The position numbers were made by a program, and so were the translations under genes. Positions 31,149 to 41,200 of a stretch of 64,000 bases of DNA are shown here, in pieces. Under the pieces are notes generated by a model, which searched no databases, had not been told where the DNA came from, and saw only the letters and a program-made list of their open reading frames with translations. The DNA is from an uncultured Bacteroides sp. Its GTDB lineage: Bacteria > Bacteroidota > Bacteroidia > Bacteroidales > Bacteroidaceae. Position 1 is the first letter of the stretch, and each line of letters opens with the position of its first letter. The DNA is taken from assembly GCF_910586915.1 (NCBI RefSeq), contig NZ_CAJULN010000010.1, forward strand, positions 1-64,000. The letters are read 5' to 3'.

Positions 31149-33230
31149 TTACAGTTTTATGATATTCTTAGTAATCGTTTTATTGTTGCACGTCAGTTTC
31201 ACGACATACATACCGCCGCTCAATCCGGAGATATCGACTTTGCCGGGAGAACTGAGCGAGATATTCGTCACTTGTTCGAGCACCAAGTTGCCGAGCGTGT
31301 CGTATATCCGTGCGGTCACCTTGCCACTGAAGGTAGCACTTGCACCAATCGTCAGTTCGGTGTTCGTGTTTTCGATGCTTACTTCCGTATGTACTTCGGG
31401 CAACAGGCGAACGGTGAAAGCGGTAGTGGTAGTCTGTACGTTGAGGTGCTCTTCTCCTCCTACTCCCTGGTCGGTCACGGAGAGAGAAACTTTGTATGAA
31501 CCGGGCTGAATATCCTTGTTACGCAGAGAGAGAGTGAGTTTCCCATCTGCGAAAGTCTGCTTAAAGATGCCGGCAGGGTCGTCCACTTCATAGGTGAGTC
31601 TGGCTGCATCGGTTTCCTTGTCGCTCAGTTCAAACACGTAGTTCACCTCTTCGCCGTAGTAAAGCACTTTGTCGGTCTCTACATCCAGTCCTTCCGAAAC
31701 CAACTTGATAACAGGCGGCCAGTTCATGGCTCCCGTCAAAGCACCGTACGCATTGACACAACCTACGCCAATCATTCCTTCGTATTCGGGATTGTATTCT
31801 GCAATGGGAGTGACATTCTGCAACAGGCGATGTTTCACCTCTTCGGCAGTGAGTCCGCCTTCCTTGTCTTTCAAGTAAGAGACCACCAACGCTGCTACTC
31901 CCGCCACTACGGGCGAAGCCATAGAGGTGCCGACCATAGGTTTGAAATCGTTATTGTTCACCGTACTCCAGATTGCCCAAGTACTCCAATCGTATTCGGC
32001 AGGAACTTCATCACCACCACCGCCGGGAGCCGAGATAGACACCCACGAACCGTAATTGGAGAAACTACTTTTCTGAAAACGGGGATTTACACTGGCTACG
32101 GATATCACATGATTCAAAGAGGCGGGAATTACCGCATCCTTCTTCACGCCGTCGTTGGCAACAGCCGCAATCACCAAGCCACCTTTCATCGGGCCTACCT
32201 GATTGCCGTTTTCATCACAACCTGCATATTCCACAAAATAGTCGACAGCTTCCTGAAAAGCCTGTATGGTTGCTTGCCCTGTACCGACATGATAGCTGTT
32301 ATTGCAAATCACCGCTCCCATATCCGCCGCATATTTAATGGCGGCAGGGCCGTAAGAAAAGTCGCAGGTCATGATGCGAACTCCCTGATTGTACATCGGA
32401 TAACCACCACCAGCTATACCTGCAATACCATTAGGATTGAAATAATTATTGGTAACTGTAGATGCACCAATTATTCCCGCTACGTGTGTTCCATGACTTT
32501 TATCATCGCTGAGAATGGTATTGTTGTTTACTCCCAATCCATAGTAGTCGCCCACATAGCCGTTGCCATCGTTGTCTACATAGCCATCTTCATCCTCCTC
32601 GTCATTTCGCCACATACACTGATTCAATTCCATGTGTCTAAAATCGACAATCTGATCAATCACAGCCACAATTACATCCGAGCTTCCCGAAGTCAGTTCC
32701 CAAGCATCCAGAATCTTGATATCCGCACCTTCCATCATACCAATCTGACCTGTATTGTGCAAATACCACTGAGAACCGAAATAAGTATCCTTAGGCGGAT
32801 TCACCGCAACAGGCACCACCTTGCCCACAGGCTCCACGCAAGCCACATTGTCTAATGCGGAAAAAGCATCCACAGCCTGTCCCACGTTGACGGCTTCGTC
32901 AAACTTCACTTTATACCACAGGTGCAATCCTGCTTTTCTGGTGCGCTTCTCATACTTTCCGGCAGGGAACAGGCGTTCCATCTGCCGCATCTTTATATTC
33001 GCGGCGGCGGCATCCAAATCTTTGTTGCCGGTTTCCACCTCACCGCTACGAGTAGCCACTACTTGCAAATCTTTGTCCAGTTGCTTGAACTTCACATAGA
33101 CCTCTCCTCTCACAAGCCCTTCTTCGTTCATCCATGAAGACAAATCATCTTTGGGCACTTCCGGAGTGATGTAATCCTGACAAGCAGTCAACGCAAGCAA
33201 CAGTAAGCTATATAATAATGTACGTTTCAT
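31149..33230 (-). CDS. Subtilisin-like (S8) protease lipoprotein with sorting-type C-terminus
   Basis: A 693-residue serine protease. Lipobox LLLLALTAC sets Cys17 as lipid-modified; ATG 33230 is preferred over GTG 33236. Residues ~40-140 look like a fervidolysin-type propeptide. The S8 catalytic triad is complete: Asp192 (VIVAVID), His246 (SHGTHVAG) and Ser436 (VGTSMASP). An Asp-rich loop at 209-228 (RNDEEDEDGYVDNDGNGYVG) is a likely Ca2+ site. A beta-domain follows (~510-610). The last ~75 residues resemble a type A type IX secretion signal: ATFSGKVTARIYDTLGNLVL, then VDISGLSGGMYVVKL and NKTITKNIIKL. Most likely a surface protease that cuts protein for SusCD. Confidence 0.88.
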   Translation of the reverse strand: MKRTLLYSLLLLALTACQDYITPEVPKDDLSSWMNEEGLVRGEVYVKFKQLDKDLQVVATRSGEVETGNKDLDAAAANIKMRQMERLFPAGKYEKRTRKAGLHLWYKVKFDEAVNVGQAVDAFSALDNVACVEPVGKVVPVAVNPPKDTYFGSQWYLHNTGQIGMMEGADIKILDAWELTSGSSDVIVAVIDQIVDFRHMELNQCMWRNDEEDEDGYVDNDGNGYVGDYYGLGVNNNTILSDDKSHGTHVAGIIGASTVTNNYFNPNGIAGIAGGGYPMYNQGVRIMTCDFSYGPAAIKYAADMGAVICNNSYHVGTGQATIQAFQEAVDYFVEYAGCDENGNQVGPMKGGLVIAAVANDGVKKDAVIPASLNHVISVASVNPRFQKSSFSNYGSWVSISAPGGGGDEVPAEYDWSTWAIWSTVNNNDFKPMVGTSMASPVVAGVAALVVSYLKDKEGGLTAEEVKHRLLQNVTPIAEYNPEYEGMIGVGCVNAYGALTGAMNWPPVIKLVSEGLDVETDKVLYYGEEVNYVFELSDKETDAARLTYEVDDPAGIFKQTFADGKLTLSLRNKDIQPGSYKVSLSVTDQGVGGEEHLNVQTTTTAFTVRLLPEVHTEVSIENTNTELTIGASATFSGKVTARIYDTLGNLVLEQVTNISLSSPGKVDISGLSGGMYVVKLTCNNKTITKNIIKL

Positions 33231-33253
33231 AATCACACTAAATTTTATTCTTT

Positions 33254-34813
33254 TTAATTAGATGCTGTATTACGGAATGAGAAACAGAAGTCTTTGATGG
33301 CTCCGAACCCTGCAAATTTCTTCACGCTATCTTCCTTTAAGTCTCCGGCAATGGTAAGTTCAATCTGATGCAACTCCCATGTGCCGTCTTCTTTCTCTAC
33401 AGCCATACCCAACATACGCATTTCGTGAGGGCGTCCTATGTTCTCATTCAAGATTCTGAATTTCATCTTTGAAATCGTACCTTCCGCATCATAAATCTCC
33501 ACCGACTCTCCATTGCTGACATTGCAACGATAAAGTTTGCTTCCTGAAATGTAGAAGAATTGCTGCAGAAATGCATACGGTGCTGTGGCAAACTGAGAAA
33601 CCGCATTGCCGCCCACCAACTGTCCGATAGCATCGCTGCGGGTCACTGCATACTCTTTATCATCATTCCGTCCTAAGTGGTAAACGACGTAATCCTGCGT
33701 ATCCTTGTGACGGGCGATGGCGATACCCAATGAATTCTTACTCTCGTCTCCATCACCATACTCAGGTCCCATCCACACAATCTCCGTGTCATTAAGCCCT
33801 TCTACATACTGATAGATAAAATTCAATTCAGCCTTGCCACCTCTGATGTCTGCGTATCCAAACGCCATTTCTTCATTGTCCCATATGGCAATCTGTCCGG
33901 GTTCGCCCAAATTATGACCAAGCACTCCCGTGAGATAAGGGGTCTTGTAAGGTTCAATCATCTCATATGTTTCACCATCGTAGCAATAGTGCATTTGTCC
34001 ACGTTCGTCCACAATGACGGTAGAAAGACACGCCACGCTTCCGTCGATACCATTCACCAGCGAAAGTTTGGTGGCCTCTACCACACTCGGCAACTTCATA
34101 GCGGTCATGGAGAGCGTACTGGGTTTTGTCCGCCAAACACCATTTTTTGACATCAGTTGCAGAATTTCCGGATTTACGGTATTCTTGCGGTCTAACGTAG
34201 GAGAGTAAATCAAATGCGTTGCATCGCGGATTACTTTTATATCTTCCGACTTGGAAAGACCCAAATCGCCATATCCGTCAAAAGAGATGATGGAATTCAC
34301 AGAATCGGGTTCTTCTATTACCGACAACTGTTGTACGCCTTCTTTTTCATTCAATACAAACCAACTGTTGATATAAGGTTGCGATGTATTGATACTCAAA
34401 GATTTGTAGAAACTTACATTGGTAAGTTCATCGGTCACGCTAAACACTATGCTGTAAGAAGTCGCTGTATTGGCAGGAAACTCCAATTCCAATACTTTGT
34501 CTGTAGTAAAAACAGCCTTTTCGCCTGCTTTGGTCACTTTCCACTCATAAACGAGATTCTCCTCATTCTGAGCCATCGTCTGCGAAATGACAGGAGTATA
34601 GACAACTACTACATCAATAGGCGATTGCTTACAACGGCTGCTTCCCATTTCGTTAATCACAATTTCATTTCCTCCTTTGATGGCTGCCTTGATGGAGCAT
34701 TCCACCTCATTAATTTCTTTATAGTCGTAGTTACCTTTATCATTGTAACATCCGGCAAGCCCCCCCATCAGGAGGAGAGCTGCCAATAGCCATATCTGAA
34801 TATTTTTTTTCAT
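33254..34813 (-). CDS. PKD-like family lipoprotein
   Basis: A 519-residue surface lipoprotein with lipobox LLLMGGLAGC. Near the N-terminus there is an Ig/PKD-like beta-sandwich (VVVYTPVISQ, VYEWKVTKAG, YSIVFSVTDELTNVSFYKSLSIN), and the remainder reads like a beta-propeller (repeated short strands such as GSVACLSTVIVDERGQMHYCY and QIAIWDNEEMAFGYADIRGG). Members of this family sit beside SusCD and DUF4843 genes in Bacteroidales and are thought to be surface binding proteins. 14 bases after the DUF4843 stop. Confidence 0.8.
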   Translation of the reverse strand: MKKNIQIWLLAALLLMGGLAGCYNDKGNYDYKEINEVECSIKAAIKGGNEIVINEMGSSRCKQSPIDVVVVYTPVISQTMAQNEENLVYEWKVTKAGEKAVFTTDKVLELEFPANTATSYSIVFSVTDELTNVSFYKSLSINTSQPYINSWFVLNEKEGVQQLSVIEEPDSVNSIISFDGYGDLGLSKSEDIKVIRDATHLIYSPTLDRKNTVNPEILQLMSKNGVWRTKPSTLSMTAMKLPSVVEATKLSLVNGIDGSVACLSTVIVDERGQMHYCYDGETYEMIEPYKTPYLTGVLGHNLGEPGQIAIWDNEEMAFGYADIRGGKAELNFIYQYVEGLNDTEIVWMGPEYGDGDESKNSLGIAIARHKDTQDYVVYHLGRNDDKEYAVTRSDAIGQLVGGNAVSQFATAPYAFLQQFFYISGSKLYRCNVSNGESVEIYDAEGTISKMKFRILNENIGRPHEMRMLGMAVEKEDGTWELHQIELTIAGDLKEDSVKKFAGFGAIKDFCFSFRNTASN

Positions 34814-34827
34814 ATCATTCAAGTTTA

Positions 34828-36732
34828 TTAGTTACCGGGGAAAGTTGCCGGATATTCAAACGGTTCGGGGTTAGATGATGCATAACGATTCATAAATGTT
34901 CTGTAGTTTGCGTTATAAGCCTCTACCAATTTATTGTACACAGTTTCTCTGTTATAGAACGGCCAACCATTTCCCAAGACGCCTTCCTCCATATTACCAT
35001 AACATTGCGGTAAAAGCATCATCCATGTAAACACTAATTTCGATTCAGAATACTCACCCAAATATTTATATTTATCCCAATAAGAAGGCTTAATCAGAGA
35101 TGCGTCCAGTACCGGGAATACAATATCCTTATCTCCTCCCTGTTTCGCTTCATACCGGAATATGATATTCCATTGATTCCACACTGTCCATTGATTTGGA
35201 GTACCATAATACTGAGACATAACTCCCTTCACTAAATTTTCTTTTTTCTCGTTATATTCACCCAAGAACGACAGATTCCACCATGCAGGCAGTACTATCG
35301 GCAATTCAATCATGGTGTCCGGATGTGTTTTGTTGTAAGCTGCAATCGCATTTTTAATGTTTGGCATATAAGATGCAGAGAAACTTGCATTGGAAAGTTG
35401 AGGATTCTTTAACTGAGGAATCCCCTTCACCGGTTCCCAAGAAGTATCTCTGTTATATTCAAACAGTGCCTTTACAATCACATCTCTTTTGATTGAAGAA
35501 AATTCGCCAAACAATTCCTGACGCATTTCCCACCATTCGGGCACCAAATTATCTTCGGGGAACGATAAGCCCAACGGAGCACCGGGATGAGCCGTATTAT
35601 AAGCATCTATATTCAAACGTATTACGGAAGGCACATATTCCCATGCATCTTCGGGCACATTGTTCAACTTGCAAGTTTCAAAAATTGTTCTTGTCACAAA
35701 CTCCTGCTTATCAATAGCCCATTCGCCCAAAGCCTGATTGTTCCACCATCCGGCACGACTTTGATTGACCGGGAACTCATAGCCAGCATCCGCCGCCACT
35801 TTTTCGCGGAAAATAAGGTTCCAATAGACAAGTTTATCGTTTTCCAACAACTCTTCCTCGCCCATGACGCTCCGTATGAAGTCAAACTTCTCGCGGGAAT
35901 AAGCTCCCAATATATTTGTTTCGACATCTCCTGTCCACCACACTGTCTTAGGCATATCGGGAATTTCAGTGGCAAAGCGTGCCGCCATTTCCGGATGCTC
36001 TTTCAGATAAGCAACCAACTCCTGGTTGTATTTATCGGTCTTGTTCCACATATAGTCGTTGCTACGCACAAACGGAAGTTGTGAATAGGTCAGCATAAAC
36101 GCATACTTCTCCTCATCGAAAGCTCCCAACCACTCTTCGCGTGCATCCCAGTCATCGGGTTTCTCATATACGTCTTTCAATGTTACTTCGAGCACGTTTT
36201 GTTCCGTCACACCTTCCTGGAAGAAGGGGTTATCTTCCGTATCAATCGTAATACCGAAGCGATAAGTGCCGCGCATAAATTCGCCCCGTTCGTTCTTCGG
36301 GCGCACAATGGTGAACTTGATGGTATCCCTCACCTGTTCGGGAGCCACGCTATAGTAAGGCTCGAAGATTACTTCGGGAACAAAGTCGCTCTCTTCATCT
36401 TCCAGTTTTATCGCTTTCAGCTTATAAGGACGCTCGTCGGGAGAAGGGAATCCCTGTATCTGCATATAGATTTTCTCGTATGTGTATGTCTCCAGATTGT
36501 CACCGTAGTAATAGGTTTCTTCGCGTTCGTCGCCCTTTTTCCTCTCCCGATAGGTGGCGGTAGCGAAATTGAAAATGCGCTCCAAATCCGAAGCATCACC
36601 CGGAACCAGTTTACTGTCTTCGCCCGTGTAGAATTGCAGGCCATCCTTTTCCAGACTGTAACGAATCAAATCGTCTTCTCCGCAAGCGGTAAGCAGTCCT
36701 GCCAATAAAAATAGATATATATTTTTTCTCAT
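34828..36732 (-). CDS. DUF4843 lipoprotein with six internal repeats
   Basis: A 634-residue surface lipoprotein (lipobox LLAGLLTAC). The first ~190 residues match DUF4843 proteins of SusCD operons (RDTIKFTIVRPKNERGEF, RGTYRFGITIDTED). Ordinary members are roughly 250 residues and end soon after one W..LGEYS..K element. Here that element recurs six times, starting near residues 192, 258, 329, 398, 482 and 549 (WLGAFDEEKY, ILGAYSREKF, ALGEWAIDKQ, LFGEFSSIKR, FLGEYNEKKE, YLGEYSESKL), about 70 residues apart. In several units a Trp pair precedes it and an AYN-x-x-HP segment separates neighbours. The expansion likely makes an extended binding arm beside SusD. Confidence 0.85.
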   Translation of the reverse strand: MRKNIYLFLLAGLLTACGEDDLIRYSLEKDGLQFYTGEDSKLVPGDASDLERIFNFATATYRERKKGDEREETYYYGDNLETYTYEKIYMQIQGFPSPDERPYKLKAIKLEDEESDFVPEVIFEPYYSVAPEQVRDTIKFTIVRPKNERGEFMRGTYRFGITIDTEDNPFFQEGVTEQNVLEVTLKDVYEKPDDWDAREEWLGAFDEEKYAFMLTYSQLPFVRSNDYMWNKTDKYNQELVAYLKEHPEMAARFATEIPDMPKTVWWTGDVETNILGAYSREKFDFIRSVMGEEELLENDKLVYWNLIFREKVAADAGYEFPVNQSRAGWWNNQALGEWAIDKQEFVTRTIFETCKLNNVPEDAWEYVPSVIRLNIDAYNTAHPGAPLGLSFPEDNLVPEWWEMRQELFGEFSSIKRDVIVKALFEYNRDTSWEPVKGIPQLKNPQLSNASFSASYMPNIKNAIAAYNKTHPDTMIELPIVLPAWWNLSFLGEYNEKKENLVKGVMSQYYGTPNQWTVWNQWNIIFRYEAKQGGDKDIVFPVLDASLIKPSYWDKYKYLGEYSESKLVFTWMMLLPQCYGNMEEGVLGNGWPFYNRETVYNKLVEAYNANYRTFMNRYASSNPEPFEYPATFPGN

Positions 36733-36759
36733 TGCTTATTCATTTTAATGAAACCAAAA

Positions 36760-38190
36760 TCATTCCTGTGCTCCCACTCCGTATTCTATCTCGTCGTCCG
36801 GCGTAGGCAACACGTAGTATTTTGTCATAGACGGTATCGTGGTGGGACAACGCCAGAAGGTACGGTAGTTGTTACGTTTCAGGAAATAGAACCACTGTCC
36901 CTCAGCGAAGAATTCTTTCTGATACTCTTCGTTCAACGCATCCCGGCGGGCCTGTTCGTTGTAGGCGCTATTGGCTACCAGATTGTTGGAACGCGAGATT
37001 CCGCGTGCGTTGCGCACCTGATTGATATAGGTGACACTCTCTTCAAGACTGACACTTTCGGCCAGGATGTAATACATTTCCGACAAACGAATCAAAGGAA
37101 TCTTCTCTTTATATTCCACTTCGCGTCCCAGATACTTGCGGCACATTCTTCCGTTTTCTCCATGTATGAATCCGTATCCGTTTTTGTAACGGATGTCATT
37201 AATACCTATATTCTGCTTGTTGAATACCTGTTCGCAGTTTTCGTTGGATATATAAAGTTCGTTGGCATATCTGGTCAGTTCCGCCCAGTCGTTCTTTACT
37301 TTCGTCTCCATATCGTCGCGTCCCAATCCGAAAATCGTCTCTTCGTAAAGAGAGACATCTTTGGTATTGTCCATTGCAAGCGTAAAGCCGCATCCGTCAA
37401 TCACTTCCTTAGCCTTCAACGCAGCATTGGCTTTGTCGCCAATCCATAAATAGACACGTGCCATCAAGGCTTTCACCGCCATCTTGTTCATGCGGTGCTT
37501 GCGGTATCCCAAGAATACATCGTCGAGGTTGTTCTGGTAGTAGAGGTTGTCGTCTTTCAACAGTTCTTCCGCTTCCTCCAAATCGTGCAGAATGTTCTGG
37601 GCAATGCGGCTGGCGGGCAGCAACGACTTTGCTTCGTCGTTAAACTCCGTACGCCAGGGCAGACACGCCATTTCCGGGTCTTCGCTATAGATAGGACCGT
37701 AGAGACGGAGCAGGTCGAAGTAATGAAACGCACGAAGTCCTAAGGCTTCCCCTTTCATCAGTGTCCAGTATCCGTCGGTGGTGACGATGTTCCTGCCTCC
37801 GTTTTCAAGGTTTTGCAGCAGGTTGTTGATGTTGCCGATGGTACAGAAGAGGTTTACCCACAGATCGTTCACCATATCCTTGGCACTTTCGTTCTTCTTG
37901 TAGTCGTAGCGCTGTGCGCGTTGTTCTTCGGTAGGGATGTTGCTTCCGTAGTTGTCGTACCGTTGCACCAAGAATTCCACCGAACCGTATGTCATGCTCT
38001 TACCGTATGTTTCGTCCAGCGTCATACGTGCGTAGATACCTATAAGGGCACTCTTGTAACCAAGTTCGCTATTGAACAGTTTATCGCTCTCCACCTGGTC
38101 TTTCGGGGTCACATTCACCCAATCGGCACAACCGGCAAAGCCGGCAGCAAAGAGTACCATACTTATCCCTATAATTATATTCTTTATCAT
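36760..38190 (-). CDS. SusD/RagB-family nutrient-binding lipoprotein
   Basis: A 476-residue surface lipoprotein that caps the SusC barrel and binds substrate. It has lipobox MVLFAAGFAGC and the family N-terminus (VTPKDQVESDKLFNSELGYKSALIGIYARM). A TPR-like helical core follows (LGLRAFHYFDLLRLYGPIY, MNKMAVKALMARVYLWIGDKANAALKAKEVI), then the SusD C-terminal IPLIRLSEMYYILAES and ARRDALNEEYQKEFFAEGQW. 14 bases after susC. No carbohydrate-specific residues can be judged from sequence. Confidence 0.95.
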   Translation of the reverse strand: MIKNIIIGISMVLFAAGFAGCADWVNVTPKDQVESDKLFNSELGYKSALIGIYARMTLDETYGKSMTYGSVEFLVQRYDNYGSNIPTEEQRAQRYDYKKNESAKDMVNDLWVNLFCTIGNINNLLQNLENGGRNIVTTDGYWTLMKGEALGLRAFHYFDLLRLYGPIYSEDPEMACLPWRTEFNDEAKSLLPASRIAQNILHDLEEAEELLKDDNLYYQNNLDDVFLGYRKHRMNKMAVKALMARVYLWIGDKANAALKAKEVIDGCGFTLAMDNTKDVSLYEETIFGLGRDDMETKVKNDWAELTRYANELYISNENCEQVFNKQNIGINDIRYKNGYGFIHGENGRMCRKYLGREVEYKEKIPLIRLSEMYYILAESVSLEESVTYINQVRNARGISRSNNLVANSAYNEQARRDALNEEYQKEFFAEGQWFYFLKRNNYRTFWRCPTTIPSMTKYYVLPTPDDEIEYGVGAQE

Positions 38191-38204
38191 ATTTTCTCCC
38201 TCGA

Positions 38205-41200
38205 TTAGTTAAACAATAAAGACACAGACAGGTTGAAACTTCTTGCATAGGGGTAATCCAGCCCTCGCTCCTGTTTCACTGTAGAAAAATGGAAAATATC
38301 CTGCATGGAAGCCGTGAGCGACATACTCGCCACGCGGCAAGTTTTCAGGAATTTGATTTGTTTCGGGTCCAGACGATACCCCACAGAGATGGAGTTCAAC
38401 GCAAATTCATTATATTTCTGCAAGAAACGTGTGCTGGACGGGGTGTTCTGGCTATACAGCCCCATTCCTTTATACTTGGCATAACGGTTTGTCGTGCTCC
38501 AACGGTCGGGTCCACCCGCACGGCGGTCTACGTTGTTGGATATTTCGGCATTCTCGATTTTATTAATCAATGTCTCGTTCACGCGGTCGGCTCCCAACTG
38601 GTAGGTGAAAGCCAATCCGGCTGTCAGTTGTTTCCAGGTGAGCGAAGAACTGATGGCACCGCGAATCTTCGGTTCCGTATCTCCTACGGCAATCTTGTCT
38701 TTGGGATCCCACACAAAGGTTTTCTCTCCGTCGCGTGTGAGGAACAACTCCTTGCCCGTGGCAGGGTCGATACCCAACGAAGGAACCAACTTAATCACGG
38801 AAGTAGACTGTCCTTCTTCATAGACGGGCGGTGTGCCGTTGCGTTCGCTCAGGTTTTTCTCGTTCATCTTCTTCAGTTCGTTGGATAGCTTCTTGATAAC
38901 GTTGCGGTTATGGGCAGCATTGATACCTACCGACCACTGAATCTGACGCTTGTAATCATTAATCAGCAGACTGCTCAGAGAAAACTCTACACCTTCATTC
39001 AACACGGCACCCACGTTGCGGGTAACGGAAGCAAAACCGGTAGAAGGCTGTACGTTGTTCTCCAGCAACATCGCGTCCGTATAATTATGGTAGTAAGAAC
39101 CTGTAAAGTTCAGTCTGCCGTTCCACAAGCCCAATTCCGCACTCGCTGTCTTGCTGGTGGTTTTCGACCATCCCAAAGAAGGATTGCCCAATCCCATAAG
39201 CTGCGCTCCCAACGTATCACCGGAGGGATAAGGGAACATCAGGTCGGAGTAGGAATAAGTCTCTTTTGCCTGATAGGGCGAGTAACTTTGCGAACCGGTG
39301 GTACCGATGTTGACATAGAGTGCCAAGTTGGAAACGGGTGTGCCTTTCAGCCATTTCTCTTCGTGCATATTCCAACGCAAACCGGTAGACCAGAAAGGTG
39401 CCATTCCCGTATCGTTACCAAACTGTGAGGAAAGGTCGCCGTGCACATTCACGTCTACGGAGAAACGCTGGTCGTACATATAGTTGAGCGAACCGAGTAC
39501 GCCCACACTACGCTGTGTACTCTCGCTGCCGGATACGCGGTCTTCCATCTTATGTGCATACAAGAAGTCGGTCATGTTGTCGTTGGGGAATCCTTTTGCC
39601 GAGAGAACTACACCGTCGCTCACACGGTTGGATACGTTCCAGCGCGCACTGACAAACAGTCCGTGCTTGTCGCGAACGAGGTTGTAGTTGATAGAAGCAT
39701 TGGCGTCCCAACTGGTGGATTCGCCGAGGTTACGTTCATAGGAACCGCGCTTGGTGATGTCCTCTTCTTTAGCAAACATGGTATGGTTGGCAGAACGGAA
39801 CTGCTCGTTACGGCCGTTTGAACGGGTAAAGGAGAGTTGTCCCTGCACACGCAGATTCTCCAACAGGAAATATTCCAAAGAGAAATTGTCAATCACGCTA
39901 AAGTTACGGTTCATGTCCTTGTACGGGAACTGTGTATCGTAGAGCGGATTCGTAATCACCTGCTGCGCGCTGCCCGAAGGCATAGGCTTCGTCTCGATGA
40001 TGCGTTGGTATTTACCGTTTTCATCGGTCAGGCGATAATAAGGATTCATCTTGCTGTAGGCTGAGAAAGCCCCGTAAGGAGAGTTGTTTCCTTCGGTGTT
40101 TTCGACAGAAAGAGAATTACTGATATTCAAGTTCTTATAGCGGTATTGCAGATTGAACGACAATCCCATATTCTCGCGGCCGGAGGCTTTCATTACACCG
40201 TACTGATTGCCGTAGTTCACACCCAAGCTATAGCGAATCGCTTCATCGCCGCCTTCCAGATGCAGCGTGTGGCGATGTGTCACTGCCGTACGAAGCGGCT
40301 GCGACAACCAATATGTATCTACTCCGCGCAGAATTTCTTTTTTCTTTTCATTGTAATAGTTCATCAGGCTCACCGAATTGAAGAGCCCGGCGGCACGTTC
40401 GTACTCCAATTTTTCCGAAGCATTCATCAAATCGTAGTCCGAAAGGTCGGGTACGGAAATACCGATATTGGCACTATAGCTGACGTTCAGTTTTCCGGGA
40501 GCGGGCTTCTTCGTTTCGAACACGATAACGCCGTTGGAAGCCTTTGAGCCGTAGAGGGTAGTACCCGCCGCATCTTTCAGAATCGTAATGGATTCGATAC
40601 GCTCGGGGTCGATGTCTACGATACGTTGCAACGAAGTCTCGAAACCGTCGAGGATAAAAAGCGGCATATTGGGACGATTGGAATAGTCGCCCATCATCAT
40701 ATTGAAAGAACTGGCGCTGCTGGAGCCCAACTGCACGTCACCACGCAAATTAAACTCAGGCAAGCGGTTCGGGTCGGAGCCATACTGGTTTTGGTCTACG
40801 ATGCGAAAGCTGGGGTCGAAGACCTGAAGTGCTTCCAACAGGTTATTGGGATTTATGCGTTTCAAATCTTCCGCCTTCACTGTCACATAACGTCCGGTAA
40901 ATCCTGCCGCCTTACGGGGAGCCATACCGGTCACCACAACACCTTCTATCTCGTTCGCCATCGGTGTCAGTTTCACTTTCAGTTTGCTCAAGTCACGGTT
41001 GGCAAGCCGCACTTCCTCCTGCTGGTAACCCACATAGGAGAACAGCAAGGCAGTGGCGCTGCCCGGAAGCATCTCGATGTGGAACTGTCCGTCCATATTG
41101 GTAGTCACACCCACGCCCTTCTGCTCTTTCAGCACAATACTGGCACCGGCAAGAGGTTCGCCGGTCTGGGCATCGATTACTACACCTGACACTTTTTGCA

